DNA of 64,000 nt from a virus. The notes below the pieces were generated by a model, which searched no databases, was not told the DNA's origin, and was given only the letters and a program-made list of their open reading frames with translations. The stretch lies in IMG/VR virus record IMGVR_UViG_3300043775_002839, positions 1-64,000 of that record. One strand, given 5' to 3'. This document shows positions 52,977 through 61,088 of this stretch, in pieces; position 1 is the stretch's first letter; each line of letters begins with the position of its first letter. A program made the translations under genes and the position numbers.

Positions 52977-53738
52977 ATGACAACTAATATTCTTGCACCA
53001 TTTGTTAAATTAGATGAATCTTTCCAGTTTTATGTAAGCGGAAGACTTTTTGAAATGAATGAAACTGAAATTAAAGAAGTTGAAGGAACCCAAAATTCAA
53101 CCCTAATTAATGCAATTAATGCATTCGAATCTTTTCAATTTACAGAAGATTCTGTAAGATGGTTCCATGGACCAAGCAAATTTATCTACAATTTAGCTGA
53201 AGGAGTTTTTCAACACAACAATTCAGAAATTTTAGGAAATTCATTTTCAAACCACATTATGGCAGCTGGACATATCAGATATGCTGAAAAACCAATTGCT
53301 GAATTATTTGAATCTCTTCCTACACTACTAGAAAATTTTGTAACTCTTGATTTTGCTGCAACATTCGAAGGAAATGAAGTAACTGTAAATCTTTTTAAAT
53401 TAAACGAGGATGTTTACGTTGCACGTTTTAACAAGGCAAATAAAATTGCAAAATTCTTTAAAGCAGCTAACGCTAATGAAGCTGCCGAATATGTTACTAA
53501 AGAGACTGGAGAATCTGCGCTTCTTTTCTTAAAAGAGATGGTTGAAGGACAATCTGCTGAACTTGCAATTAAAGAGGAAAAACTACAAACTTACGAATCG
53601 ATGATTTCTTTCCTAAAAGACCAAAAAGGGCTATTGGCAAATGCTGATAGAAACGATGAGTCTATTAAAGAGGCTGAGTCTTTAATCAATGGAGAAATCC
53701 AGTCATGGGAAGACAAGATTGCTGCACTAGATGCATAA
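52977..53738 (+). CDS. Unknown protein of the head/late module
   Basis: 253 residues, soluble and acidic. A mixed N-terminal domain (FVKLDESFQFYVSGRLFEM) and a C-terminal coiled coil from about residue 190 (EEKLQTYESMISFLKDQKGLLANADRNDESIKEAE). It has its own promoter-like motif and a hairpin downstream. No family recognised; position suggests a structural or assembly role. Confidence 0.55.
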   Translation: MTTNILAPFVKLDESFQFYVSGRLFEMNETEIKEVEGTQNSTLINAINAFESFQFTEDSVRWFHGPSKFIYNLAEGVFQHNNSEILGNSFSNHIMAAGHIRYAEKPIAELFESLPTLLENFVTLDFAATFEGNEVTVNLFKLNEDVYVARFNKANKIAKFFKAANANEAAEYVTKETGESALLFLKEMVEGQSAELAIKEEKLQTYESMISFLKDQKGLLANADRNDESIKEAESLINGEIQSWEDKIAALDA

Positions 53739-53763
53739 TCTACATAGTTTTTAAATTAATATT

Positions 53764-53788
53764 AAAGGGAACGTTAATCGTTCCCTTT
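53764..53788 (+). terminator. Hairpin, possible weak terminator
   Basis: AAAGGGAACG (53764-53773) pairs perfectly with CGTTCCCTTT (53779-53788), but the following sequence is GGTGTTTAG rather than a long T tract, so termination may be partial. Confidence 0.65.
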
Positions 53789-53825
53789 GGTGTTTAGCCT
53801 GGAATTGAAACAGAATCAACACTTC

Positions 53826-53834
53826 GTTATATAA
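53826..53834 (+). promoter_or_regulatory. GTTATATAA promoter-like motif
   Basis: One mismatch from the recurring motif, 30 bases ahead of the gp55-like start. Confidence 0.45.
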
Positions 53835-53855
53835 ATCTAAACTAAAGAAATAAAA

Positions 53856-54227
53856 ATGGCTAAAACTAAAAACTATTTAAACAATAAGGACTTACATGAT
53901 GCAATGAGTGAATCCAAAAATATGGATAAACTGACACCAACTGCAGAAAAAATGTTAATCCTATTAGCAGAACGCGCAATTAACAGAATGTCTTATGTTA
54001 ACAAAGACGACCGGGATGATTGCCTCCAATTTGCAATGTTAGACCTCTTAAAATATTGGAGAGGATTTAACCCAGTCTATCCAAATGCTTTTGCCTATTT
54101 TACAGAAATTGCCAAACGAGGATATGCCAAAGGTTGGAATAAAATTCATCCACAAAAATACAAAGGTACTATCTCTATGAGTAGAACATCAGGAGATGAT
54201 GATAGTGGCGGGATCTATTCTATTTAA
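53856..54227 (+). CDS. 55: Late-transcription sigma factor gp55-like
   Basis: 123 residues, shorter than T4 gp55 (185). NYLNNKDLHDAM at the start parallels T4 gp55 NYVNNKELLQAI. A sigma region 2-like helix follows (DRDDCLQFAMLDLLKYWRGFNP..PNAFAYFTEIAKRGYAKGWNK), where T4 has NPHAYITQACFNAF. The C-terminus is Gly/Ser-rich ending in IYSI, a possible clamp contact. It would direct RNA polymerase to the GATATATAA-type promoters. The stop overlaps gp4 by one base. Confidence 0.72.
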   Translation: MAKTKNYLNNKDLHDAMSESKNMDKLTPTAEKMLILLAERAINRMSYVNKDDRDDCLQFAMLDLLKYWRGFNPVYPNAFAYFTEIAKRGYAKGWNKIHPQKYKGTISMSRTSGDDDSGGIYSI

Positions 54228-54715
54228 TGTCAATAAAGAATTTAAAACCAACCAAAAAATCCGGATTTAATCAAGGATATTTTAATCCCAAGAACCCTCA
54301 AAAATATATAGGTTCATCGCCTATTATTTACAGAAGTTCTTGGGAATATAAGTTTATGATTTGGTGTGATATTAATGACAAAGTCCTTTGTTGGTCCAGT
54401 GAACCTGTTGAAATTAAATATTGGTCACGCCAGGGAAACAAGCAGAGAACATATAACCCAGACTTTTACTTTAAAATACTTAAACAGGACGGCTCAACTG
54501 AAGAGTTTCTTGCCGAAATTAAGCCAAAAAATCAAATACAAAAACCAACCCCTCCTGCAAATCCAACCAAAAAAAGCGTTGCATCCTATAAATTTCTTAC
54601 CGAACAGTACATAAAAAATATGGATAAATATAATGCTGCTAAAGAATATGCGGAAAGTCGCTGTTGGCGATTTATTGTTCTAACAGAAGATACAATTAAA
54701 AATGGGTTACATTAA
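54227..54715 (+). CDS. 4: Head completion nuclease-like protein gp4
   Basis: 162 residues (T4 gp4 is 150). NPKNPQKYIGSSPIIYRSSWEYKFMIWCDINDKVLCWSSEP, then YNPDFYF and FLAEIKPK, follow gp4 and give the D...E.K signature of TnsA-like nucleases. gp4 completes filled heads before tail joining in T4. It overlaps gp55 and the next gene. Confidence 0.82.
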   Translation: MSIKNLKPTKKSGFNQGYFNPKNPQKYIGSSPIIYRSSWEYKFMIWCDINDKVLCWSSEPVEIKYWSRQGNKQRTYNPDFYFKILKQDGSTEEFLAEIKPKNQIQKPTPPANPTKKSVASYKFLTEQYIKNMDKYNAAKEYAESRCWRFIVLTEDTIKNGLH

Positions 54716-55337
54716 ACAAAGAATAGCCGAACTTAGCAAAGAATTTGGAGGTAAAATAAGAGCCTCTCGAGCATGTATGGATTGGTACGAGGCTGGAATT
54801 AAATCTAAAAGCCAAAATGAGGCTAAAATAACCCGAACAAGGTTTCAACCCGGAAAGATTTATGTTTTTAAATACTTTCCAAAATATGCAAAAGAGCTCC
54901 CTTGGTTTGACCAAAATCCAGTAGTGTTAGCAATAGAACAGGTTAATAATAATGACTTTGGAATTAATTTAAACCTGCTGCCAGTTCCTTACAAAGAAAA
55001 GTTATTGGATGAACTATTTACCCGTATGAATATAAAGGTAGATGTACAAGAAACAGACATAATTTCAGAAATTCTAGGAATTGAAACACCAAGTGGAATT
55101 GATGCAATTAAAGAAAAACCTCTCCGAATAACTTATGAAGGAATTAGGGCATACCTTGAAAAGGATGGATATGATTTTGCCCTAAGACAATATATACCTT
55201 CAAGAAAGAAGGACCAAGCAGTTGTTAGTTATTCAAAATGGCCAGAAATAGCACTATGTGATTTTATGGACTTTAATAAAACAAATGTACTGAAGGTCAG
55301 ATTAATGTTTAATGACTATTTAAAAAAGAATATATAA
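54702..55337 (+). CDS. Conserved phage protein, unknown
   Basis: 211 residues. The stretch FQPGKIYVFKYFPKYAKELPWFDQNPVVLAIE ... GINLNLLPVPYKEKLLDEL is a pattern I have seen in many large myoviruses without an assigned function. Basic and soluble. It is located between gp4 and the portal gene and overlaps gp4 by 14 bases, which suggests a role in head or packaging assembly. Confidence 0.65.
   Translation: MGYIKQRIAELSKEFGGKIRASRACMDWYEAGIKSKSQNEAKITRTRFQPGKIYVFKYFPKYAKELPWFDQNPVVLAIEQVNNNDFGINLNLLPVPYKEKLLDELFTRMNIKVDVQETDIISEILGIETPSGIDAIKEKPLRITYEGIRAYLEKDGYDFALRQYIPSRKKDQAVVSYSKWPEIALCDFMDFNKTNVLKVRLMFNDYLKKNI
55329..55337 (+). promoter_or_regulatory. AATATATAA promoter-like motif
   Basis: One mismatch from the recurring motif, 31 bases ahead of the portal start and overlapping the preceding stop codon. 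Confidence 0.5.
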
Positions 55338-55359
55338 CTTAAATTAATATAATAATATA

Positions 55360-56952
55360 ATGGCAGGATTTGTACAAAGAAATGGTCCATTGACTAAAGC
55401 CCCGTTTAACCTAAGTAATACGCTTAAGAAGTTATCTTCTTTTGGTATGTACTATGATGATTTGGTGCTTAGACAATCTCAAGCAATAGGCCCAGTAGAA
55501 GATGCAATTGGTTACGGCCAAATGAACCCAACAGGTCTGGATAGTGATGATATGTATGGCGCATTTGCAGCCCTTTCGATGGCTGATACTACAATGCGTA
55601 AAAATATTCCATTCTTTGACCAAGCATATCGTGGTAAAAGAGATGAACTGCGGGCTTTTGCGCAGCATGATGAAATTGAAGACATCCTGGATATACTTTG
55701 CGATGAGTCAATTGTATACGATAGCAAAAACTTCATGGCCAATCCCGAGATTATTGGAATGGAAGTTTCTGAAGATGTACAAAAATATCTTAATAAAGCA
55801 TATAGAGACCTGTATCAATACTTTGGATTTAACCTAGACCAATCAGCATGGTACTTCTTTAGAAAATGGTTAATTGATGGTTATCTATCATTTGAGATTA
55901 TTTATAATCCTGAAATGTCAGAAGTTATTGGATTTAAAGAAATTGATCCAATCACATTGGTTCCAGGATATAACCACGAAGATGGTAAAAAAGTTTGGAT
56001 TCAGTTTAAAGACGATCCAGTTAAGCAGAGAAAATTGTATGATTCACAGATTGTGTACATATCATACTCTTCGATTACTACAGCATCAAGGGTTTCTTAC
56101 CTTGAGAGACTTGTAAGAGCATTCAACTTAATGAGAATTATGGAACATACCCGGGTTATTTGGGCTGTGACCAATTCATCTTATAGAATGAAATTTATTA
56201 TACCAGTCGGTGGTAAATCTAAAACAAGAGCAAAACAATCCCTTGCTCAACTGATGAATAACTATAAAGAAGTTGTAGATTTTGATTGGGACAGTGCATC
56301 CCTTACAACTAATGGTAAACCAATGTTACAATTTAATAAAGAATATTGGTTACCTAGCAAGGACGGAGAACAACCAGAGATTGAAACCTTGGGTGGAGAA
56401 GGTCCAGAGCTTAGCGACACTGAATCATTAAAATACTTCTCAGATAAACTTAAATCAGTTTCAAAAATTCCTTACAATAGATTCATGTATGAAGATGGCG
56501 GAGGAGATTTCAATCTAGCTGCAGATGGTATGATTAGAGACGAGATTAAATTTAGTAAATTTATTAATCGTTTACGTAGCTCATTCCAAGAGATATTGAT
56601 TAAACCCCTATGGATTCAAATGTGTCTTAAATTTCCAGAATTTAAAGAGGATGCAGGATTTAGAACCCAAATTGCTCTAAGATTTAACGAGGATAATATG
56701 TTCTCTGAATTAAAGACAATGGAAATCATGCAAAAGAGACTTGATTTTATTACTACAATGAAAGATTCACTGGTTAAAACAGATCCTGTAACTATGGAAG
56801 AAACTCCATATTTTGATATGGACTTCTTAGTTGATAGATACCTTAAACTCTCTCCAGATGATAAAGCAGCTAATGATGCATATAAAGCCAGAACTGCTGC
56901 TGCAAAAGCTGCCGAACCGGAACCTGAAGATCCAATGGCAATGGGAATGTAA
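55360..56952 (+). CDS. 20: Portal protein gp20
   Basis: 530 residues (T4 gp20 is 524). Typical T4-like portal segments include EIEDILDILCDESIVYD, FRKWLIDGYLSFEIIYN, FKEIDPITLVPGYN, and NRFMYEDGGGDFNLAADGMIRDEIKFSKFINRLR near the tunnel-loop region. Forms the dodecameric gate for packaging. Followed in order by core protein, protease/scaffold and capsid genes, as in T4. Confidence 0.92.
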   Translation: MAGFVQRNGPLTKAPFNLSNTLKKLSSFGMYYDDLVLRQSQAIGPVEDAIGYGQMNPTGLDSDDMYGAFAALSMADTTMRKNIPFFDQAYRGKRDELRAFAQHDEIEDILDILCDESIVYDSKNFMANPEIIGMEVSEDVQKYLNKAYRDLYQYFGFNLDQSAWYFFRKWLIDGYLSFEIIYNPEMSEVIGFKEIDPITLVPGYNHEDGKKVWIQFKDDPVKQRKLYDSQIVYISYSSITTASRVSYLERLVRAFNLMRIMEHTRVIWAVTNSSYRMKFIIPVGGKSKTRAKQSLAQLMNNYKEVVDFDWDSASLTTNGKPMLQFNKEYWLPSKDGEQPEIETLGGEGPELSDTESLKYFSDKLKSVSKIPYNRFMYEDGGGDFNLAADGMIRDEIKFSKFINRLRSSFQEILIKPLWIQMCLKFPEFKEDAGFRTQIALRFNEDNMFSELKTMEIMQKRLDFITTMKDSLVKTDPVTMEETPYFDMDFLVDRYLKLSPDDKAANDAYKARTAAAKAAEPEPEDPMAMGM

Positions 56953-56973
56953 TTAAATAAAAATATAAATAAA

Positions 56974-57324
56974 ATGAAAATAATTAAAACATTTGAGGAA
57001 TTTACAAGCTCACTTCAAGAAGATGCAATCGATGCAGGTGAAGATTCAAAAGTAGTAGTTGACGATGTCACACTTGACTCAGGAAAAGAAATTAAATCCA
57101 CTGAAATCCTAGGGACTATATTATCCTCTAAAAGTGAAAAGGAATTTAAAGAATATTTCTATAAAGAATACGGAAATACAGCGTTTACCGAAGAGGATAT
57201 GTTTACCCTTGTTAAATTTTTTAATGACTACCAAGAGGAAGTTGCTCAAAAAGAGAAGGATGCCGAAAAAGATGCAGAAGGCGGAGAAGGTGGCGAGGAA
57301 AAGGATCCATTGGCAGACATTTAA
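56974..57324 (+). CDS. Prohead core protein (gp67/gp68 position)
   Basis: 116 residues. MKIIKTFEEFTSSLQE is related to the targeting peptides of the 9.7-21.3 kb cluster. The protein is acidic with a Glu/Asp/Gly-rich tail. In T4 two small core proteins (67, 68) occupy this place between portal and protease. A core-assembly role is inferred from position and composition. Confidence 0.6.
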   Translation: MKIIKTFEEFTSSLQEDAIDAGEDSKVVVDDVTLDSGKEIKSTEILGTILSSKSEKEFKEYFYKEYGNTAFTEEDMFTLVKFFNDYQEEVAQKEKDAEKDAEGGEGGEEKDPLADI

Positions 57325-57351
57325 TTTTTAAAAATCTTCAAAAATTAACTG

Positions 57352-57360
57352 GATATATAA
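57352..57360 (+). promoter_or_regulatory. GATATATAA promoter-like motif
   Basis: Exact motif, 33 bases ahead of the protease/scaffold start. Confidence 0.62.
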
Positions 57361-57384
57361 TAGAAATATAATAAAATAATAATT

Positions 57385-59307
57385 ATGACTAAAAACTTAC
57401 TGATCCTAGAAAGATCGTCTACAGAGTTAGAGTTTAAACAAGAAGGTGGGACCTATGTTCTAGAGGGTATCTTTGGAGAAATCGATAAGAAAAATCGTAA
57501 TAACCGAATCTATACTGAATCTGAATACTTACCGCAAATTGAGGCTCTACAGGCAAAAATTAAATCATCTAAGTTATTAGGTGAATTAGATCACCCGCAA
57601 ACATTTGATGTTTCTTTAAAAAATGTATCACATATTATTGAAGAACTTACTTATGACACAGAAACTAAGCAGGTTAAAGGACGTATAAGATTATTAGATA
57701 CTGATGCTGGAAGACAGGCAAAAGCCCTTGTAGATGCTGGTGTTCCATTACAAATTTCAAGTAGAGCAGCTGGTGCAGTTGAATCTAATGGAACTGTAAA
57801 AATTAAACAATTATTTACTTATGATTTAGTGGCAGACCCTGGGTTTGAAAACGCTGAATTGAAAAGAGTTAATGAAGCTTATGGGTTTCTTAATGAAGGA
57901 AATGACCTATTTATTTACGAGATAAATAAAGAAAACGAACAACAACCAATCGAAAATATAAACGAAACAAAAATGGCAGAGTCTAAATTTATTACGGTTG
58001 AGGATTTTAATAAATACTCTAAATATCTTTCTGAAGAAATTAAATCTATTAAAGAAGGTATGAATTCTTTAACAGAATCAGAGTCTACTAGTTCTCAATT
58101 AGGAACCCTTAAAGAATATACTGATTATTTAGCTAAGAAATTAGATGAATCAATCAAATATTCAGAACACATTGCTGAAAAAGCAGACCAAGGTATTCAA
58201 TACTCAGAAACACTTGCAGAGAAATTGGATCAAGGTATTCAATACTCAGAGCATATTGCTGAAAGCGTTGATGCTATCAAAAATTACACTAACTATTTAG
58301 CTGAATCTTACAATGAAGGTTCTACTTCTTACGAGAATTTAATTAAATATACTGAATATTTAAGAGAGAACTTAGAAAAAGTAACTGAGTATGCTGAGTA
58401 CGTTGCAGAAACTGTTAACACTAACCTATTATTAGAAGACGAAGCAGGAATTCCAGCTGAAGACCTTAAAGATGAAACAGAAGATGTTTCTCCTGATGTC
58501 GTAGATGCTGACGGTAATGTAATCACTGGAAAACCAGAAGACGTTGCTAAAGATGTAAAACTTGCTGGTAGTGGAGATGCTGCTGGTGAAGAAATTAAAG
58601 AAGCAAACGACGGAACTGCAGCAGGTTTACCAGCTGAAGATATCAAAAAAGCTACTAAAGATGTTACTGTAGATGTAATTGATGCTGACGGTAATGTAAT
58701 TAAATCAAAACCAGAAGATGTAGAAAAGGACTTAGAACTTGCCGGTAAAGGAGACGCTGCTGGAAAACAAGTTGACCAGATGGAAGCTTACAAAAATTCA
58801 ATCACTTCTAAATTAGAAGCCCTAGTTGAAAAAGTAAATGCTAAAAAAGAAGACAATCCAACATTCTTTAAATTTATCTCTGAAGAGAAAGTAACCGAAT
58901 TTAACGCCCTATCTACTGAAGATAAAACTAAAGTTGTAAGTGCAGTCGAAGGTAGAGGTTACCTAACTGAAGGACAAATCTTGGCCCTATGGAATACTTC
59001 ATTAAGTGGAGTTGTAGAAACTAATAATTCACCTACAGTTATTAAATTAATGCCAACTGAATACCATGATACTTGGGCTAAATGTTCTGAAGGTAAGAAA
59101 AACCAAATCATCGCGCAGTCTAAATATCATAAATTAGAAACAGCTTACCAAGTTGCAAACTTTTGGCAAACTAGAGACCTTAGAGAAGTTGCTCCAGTAA
59201 TGGAAAAAATCGCTATGGTAAATGAATCAACAGTTGAAGATGTTCAAACTTTAGGTTATGATGCTACCCAATTAGGTGCTGAAATTGCAAAAAGATTCAA
59301 TAGATAA
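57385..59307 (+). CDS. 21/22: Prohead protease gp21 fused to scaffold (gp22-like)
   Basis: 640 residues. Residues ~1-170 are the protease: FGEIDKKNRNNRIY, catalytic-type His70 in LGELDHP and Ser in QISSRAAG (125-126), then TYDLVADPGFENA. Self-cleavage-type sites VNE|A and FLNE|G follow near 163-170. The rest is scaffold-like: heptad repeats of ~14 residues (YSEHIAEKADQGIQ), then two copies of a ~50-residue module containing VDADGNVI and KPEDV. In T4 protease and scaffold are separate genes. A probable internal start lies at 57973. Confidence 0.85.
   Translation: MTKNLLILERSSTELEFKQEGGTYVLEGIFGEIDKKNRNNRIYTESEYLPQIEALQAKIKSSKLLGELDHPQTFDVSLKNVSHIIEELTYDTETKQVKGRIRLLDTDAGRQAKALVDAGVPLQISSRAAGAVESNGTVKIKQLFTYDLVADPGFENAELKRVNEAYGFLNEGNDLFIYEINKENEQQPIENINETKMAESKFITVEDFNKYSKYLSEEIKSIKEGMNSLTESESTSSQLGTLKEYTDYLAKKLDESIKYSEHIAEKADQGIQYSETLAEKLDQGIQYSEHIAESVDAIKNYTNYLAESYNEGSTSYENLIKYTEYLRENLEKVTEYAEYVAETVNTNLLLEDEAGIPAEDLKDETEDVSPDVVDADGNVITGKPEDVAKDVKLAGSGDAAGEEIKEANDGTAAGLPAEDIKKATKDVTVDVIDADGNVIKSKPEDVEKDLELAGKGDAAGKQVDQMEAYKNSITSKLEALVEKVNAKKEDNPTFFKFISEEKVTEFNALSTEDKTKVVSAVEGRGYLTEGQILALWNTSLSGVVETNNSPTVIKLMPTEYHDTWAKCSEGKKNQIIAQSKYHKLETAYQVANFWQTRDLREVAPVMEKIAMVNESTVEDVQTLGYDATQLGAEIAKRFNR
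57973..59307 (+). CDS. 22: Probable nested scaffold start within protease/scaffold gene
   Basis: An in-frame ATG (residue 197 of the fusion) begins MAESKFITVEDFNKYSKYL exactly where the scaffold part starts. It is preceded by an A-rich, G-poor stretch (ataaacgaaacaaaa) indistinguishable from genuine leaders in this phage. It would produce the scaffold alone in excess over the protease, as in the nested protease/scaffold genes of other phages. Use of this start is inferred. Confidence 0.5.
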   Translation: MAESKFITVEDFNKYSKYLSEEIKSIKEGMNSLTESESTSSQLGTLKEYTDYLAKKLDESIKYSEHIAEKADQGIQYSETLAEKLDQGIQYSEHIAESVDAIKNYTNYLAESYNEGSTSYENLIKYTEYLRENLEKVTEYAEYVAETVNTNLLLEDEAGIPAEDLKDETEDVSPDVVDADGNVITGKPEDVAKDVKLAGSGDAAGEEIKEANDGTAAGLPAEDIKKATKDVTVDVIDADGNVIKSKPEDVEKDLELAGKGDAAGKQVDQMEAYKNSITSKLEALVEKVNAKKEDNPTFFKFISEEKVTEFNALSTEDKTKVVSAVEGRGYLTEGQILALWNTSLSGVVETNNSPTVIKLMPTEYHDTWAKCSEGKKNQIIAQSKYHKLETAYQVANFWQTRDLREVAPVMEKIAMVNESTVEDVQTLGYDATQLGAEIAKRFNR

Positions 59308-59312
59308 TATTA

Positions 59313-59342
59313 TTTTTTGGTTTTTTTAAAAAAACCAAAAAA
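59313..59342. terminator. Perfect 15-bp inverted repeat, bidirectional terminator-like
   Basis: TTTTTTGGTTTTTTT (59313-59327) is immediately followed by its exact reverse complement (59328-59342). It is AT-rich, so the hairpin is weak, but its place between scaffold and capsid genes suits a transcription boundary. Confidence 0.65.
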
Positions 59343-59466
59343 ACAAAGATATATAATACTTATTAAAACATATTCGATGCTCAGTTAAGAAGCAAAAAAC
59401 TGAAATAATATCGAAAACTCGTAATATACGAAAACATAAAACCATTAAAAAAAAATAAATTTACAA
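59343..59466 (+). promoter_or_regulatory. Structured leader of the major capsid gene
   Basis: GATATATAA at 59348-59356 lies 119 bases before the ATG, giving a leader of roughly 100 bases. It can fold into a two-step hairpin, TTCGAT/ATCGAA (59373-59378 with 59410-59415) enclosing TCAGTT/AACTGA (59381-59386 with 59398-59403). A second small hairpin (59419-59431) follows, then an A-rich unpaired stretch up to the start. It may stabilise the most abundant mRNA. Confidence 0.55.
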
Positions 59467-60984
59467 ATGGCAAATTTAATTAATGAAGCAGAAATCAGAG
59501 CAACGTGGGCTCCGATTATCGAATCTGCGACAGGTATCAACGATGCAAGCAAATTAGCTTGGATGTCAGAATACTGTCACAACCACAAATTATATGAAGA
59601 TGCTTCTCAAATGAGCTTAGGTACTGCTGGTAACATCTTTGGTATGGGTGCTACAGCTTTACCTGGAAATACCTTTACAAATGGTATGTCTACTACAAAA
59701 GGTTCTGGAGACAAATCTCCTTCTTTACTTCCTTTAGCAATGCAAGTTGCTGCTCAAACTATCGGTCTTGACTTAGTACCAGTAGTTCCTATGGCTGGTC
59801 CAATGGGATTATTATCTTACTTAGACTTTGTTTACGAAGGTGGTAAATTAGGTGGAACTACTGCTCCAACTTATGTTAAAGCTAACCCAGTTGCTGGTAC
59901 TTCTGATTTAGCAGCTGCTACTGCTGGTTCTCCTGCAGTTGCAACATCTACAACTTATACTTACATTGGAAAATCTCGTATCGATGGTTATTCAATCTTT
60001 AAAGTAAATGGTAACCCAGTTGCTGCTAACGTTGCTGCCGATTTACTATTAGCTGTAAATGCTGTATTATCTCCTGATACTACCGGTACTATCTTAGATG
60101 TACAATTAGTAAAAGCTTTAGAGGATCACGTTAAAGGATTCGCTGCTTCTACTGCATCTGGTACTCCATTTACAAGAGAAGGTGGAGAACAAACTCCAGA
60201 CAAAGTTATGGGTCTATCTTTATTCTCTAAAAGCGTTTCAGCTGAAACTTTCCAAGTTGCTGCTGCCGTTACAAGAGAGCAAGTTCAAGATTTAAAACAA
60301 TTCGGAGTTGATGCTGTTGCTCAAGTTGAAGCTGTTTTAACTAATGAATTAACTCAAGGTATTAACCAATACATCTTAGGAAGAATCAGAACTTTAGGTA
60401 CTCTTAACGTTACTAGAGCTTTCAGCGCTGATGCATTTGACTTAAGCTTACCTGCTGCTTCATCTTTAACAGGTGGTGAAACTTTACCTTCTGTTCACAG
60501 AAGAATTCTTTCTCAAATCTTAGCTTCTGCTAACTTAATTGCTAACAGAGGTAGAAGAGGTGCTGGTAACTTCGCAGTATGTGGACCACAAACTGCTACA
60601 GTTTTACAATCAATCGCTGGTTTCGTTGCAAACCCAATGGCAAATACTTTCGCACAAGCTGCTGGAGCTATCTACCCATTAGGATCTGTAGCTGGAATTA
60701 ACATCTATACTGACCCTACAATGGACTGGGCTGATTATTCAATCGCAGTTGGTAGAAAAGGAGACGGAAACGGACCTGGTATCGTATTTATGCCTTACTT
60801 AATGGCTGAATCAGTTCAAGCAATTGCTGAAGGAACTATGGCTCCTAAAGTAGCTGTTAAATCTAGATTCGCTCTAGTTGATGCAGGATTCCACCCTGAA
60901 ACTCAATATGTTGAATTTAATGTTAAACCAATCACTGCTTCACCAGCTGTTGCACAATGGACTAACTTATTAACTTTAGCTTAA
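59467..60984 (+). CDS. 23: Major capsid protein gp23
   Basis: 505 residues (T4 gp23 is 521). T4-like segments include ATWAPIIESATG, LDLVPVVPMAGPMGLLSYLDFVYEGGK, TREQVQDLKQFGVDAVAQVEAVLTNELTQGINQYILGRI, NRGRRGAGNF and GRKGDGNGPGIVFMPYLMAE. T4 removes 65 residues at LTE|AEI. Here an analogous LINE|AEI lies at residues 4-10, so processing may be minimal, or it may occur near residue 40 (KLYED). Codons favour GCT, GGT and similar, as in a very highly expressed gene. Confidence 0.93.
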   Translation: MANLINEAEIRATWAPIIESATGINDASKLAWMSEYCHNHKLYEDASQMSLGTAGNIFGMGATALPGNTFTNGMSTTKGSGDKSPSLLPLAMQVAAQTIGLDLVPVVPMAGPMGLLSYLDFVYEGGKLGGTTAPTYVKANPVAGTSDLAAATAGSPAVATSTTYTYIGKSRIDGYSIFKVNGNPVAANVAADLLLAVNAVLSPDTTGTILDVQLVKALEDHVKGFAASTASGTPFTREGGEQTPDKVMGLSLFSKSVSAETFQVAAAVTREQVQDLKQFGVDAVAQVEAVLTNELTQGINQYILGRIRTLGTLNVTRAFSADAFDLSLPAASSLTGGETLPSVHRRILSQILASANLIANRGRRGAGNFAVCGPQTATVLQSIAGFVANPMANTFAQAAGAIYPLGSVAGINIYTDPTMDWADYSIAVGRKGDGNGPGIVFMPYLMAESVQAIAEGTMAPKVAVKSRFALVDAGFHPETQYVEFNVKPITASPAVAQWTNLLTLA

Positions 60985-60992
60985 TATTTTAC

Positions 60993-61051
60993 TTTAGAAC
61001 CTACGTTCTAAAGATACTTAAAGGGAACTGAGAAATCAGTTCCCTTTTTTT
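60993..61051 (+). terminator. Hairpin plus strong intrinsic terminator after capsid gene
   Basis: TTTAGAAC/GTTCTAAA (60993-61000 with 61005-61012) forms a first hairpin. AAAGGGAACTGA/TCAGTTCCCTTT (61020-61031 with 61036-61047) forms a 12-bp terminator stem with a GAAA loop and a T tract. Confidence 0.93.
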
Positions 61052-61053
61052 GT

Positions 61054-61062
61054 GATATATAA
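61054..61062 (+). promoter_or_regulatory. GATATATAA promoter-like motif
   Basis: Exact motif immediately after the capsid terminator, 35 bases ahead of the start at 61089. Confidence 0.65.
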
Positions 61063-61088
61063 TCTATCAAACAAAATACATTAAAATT

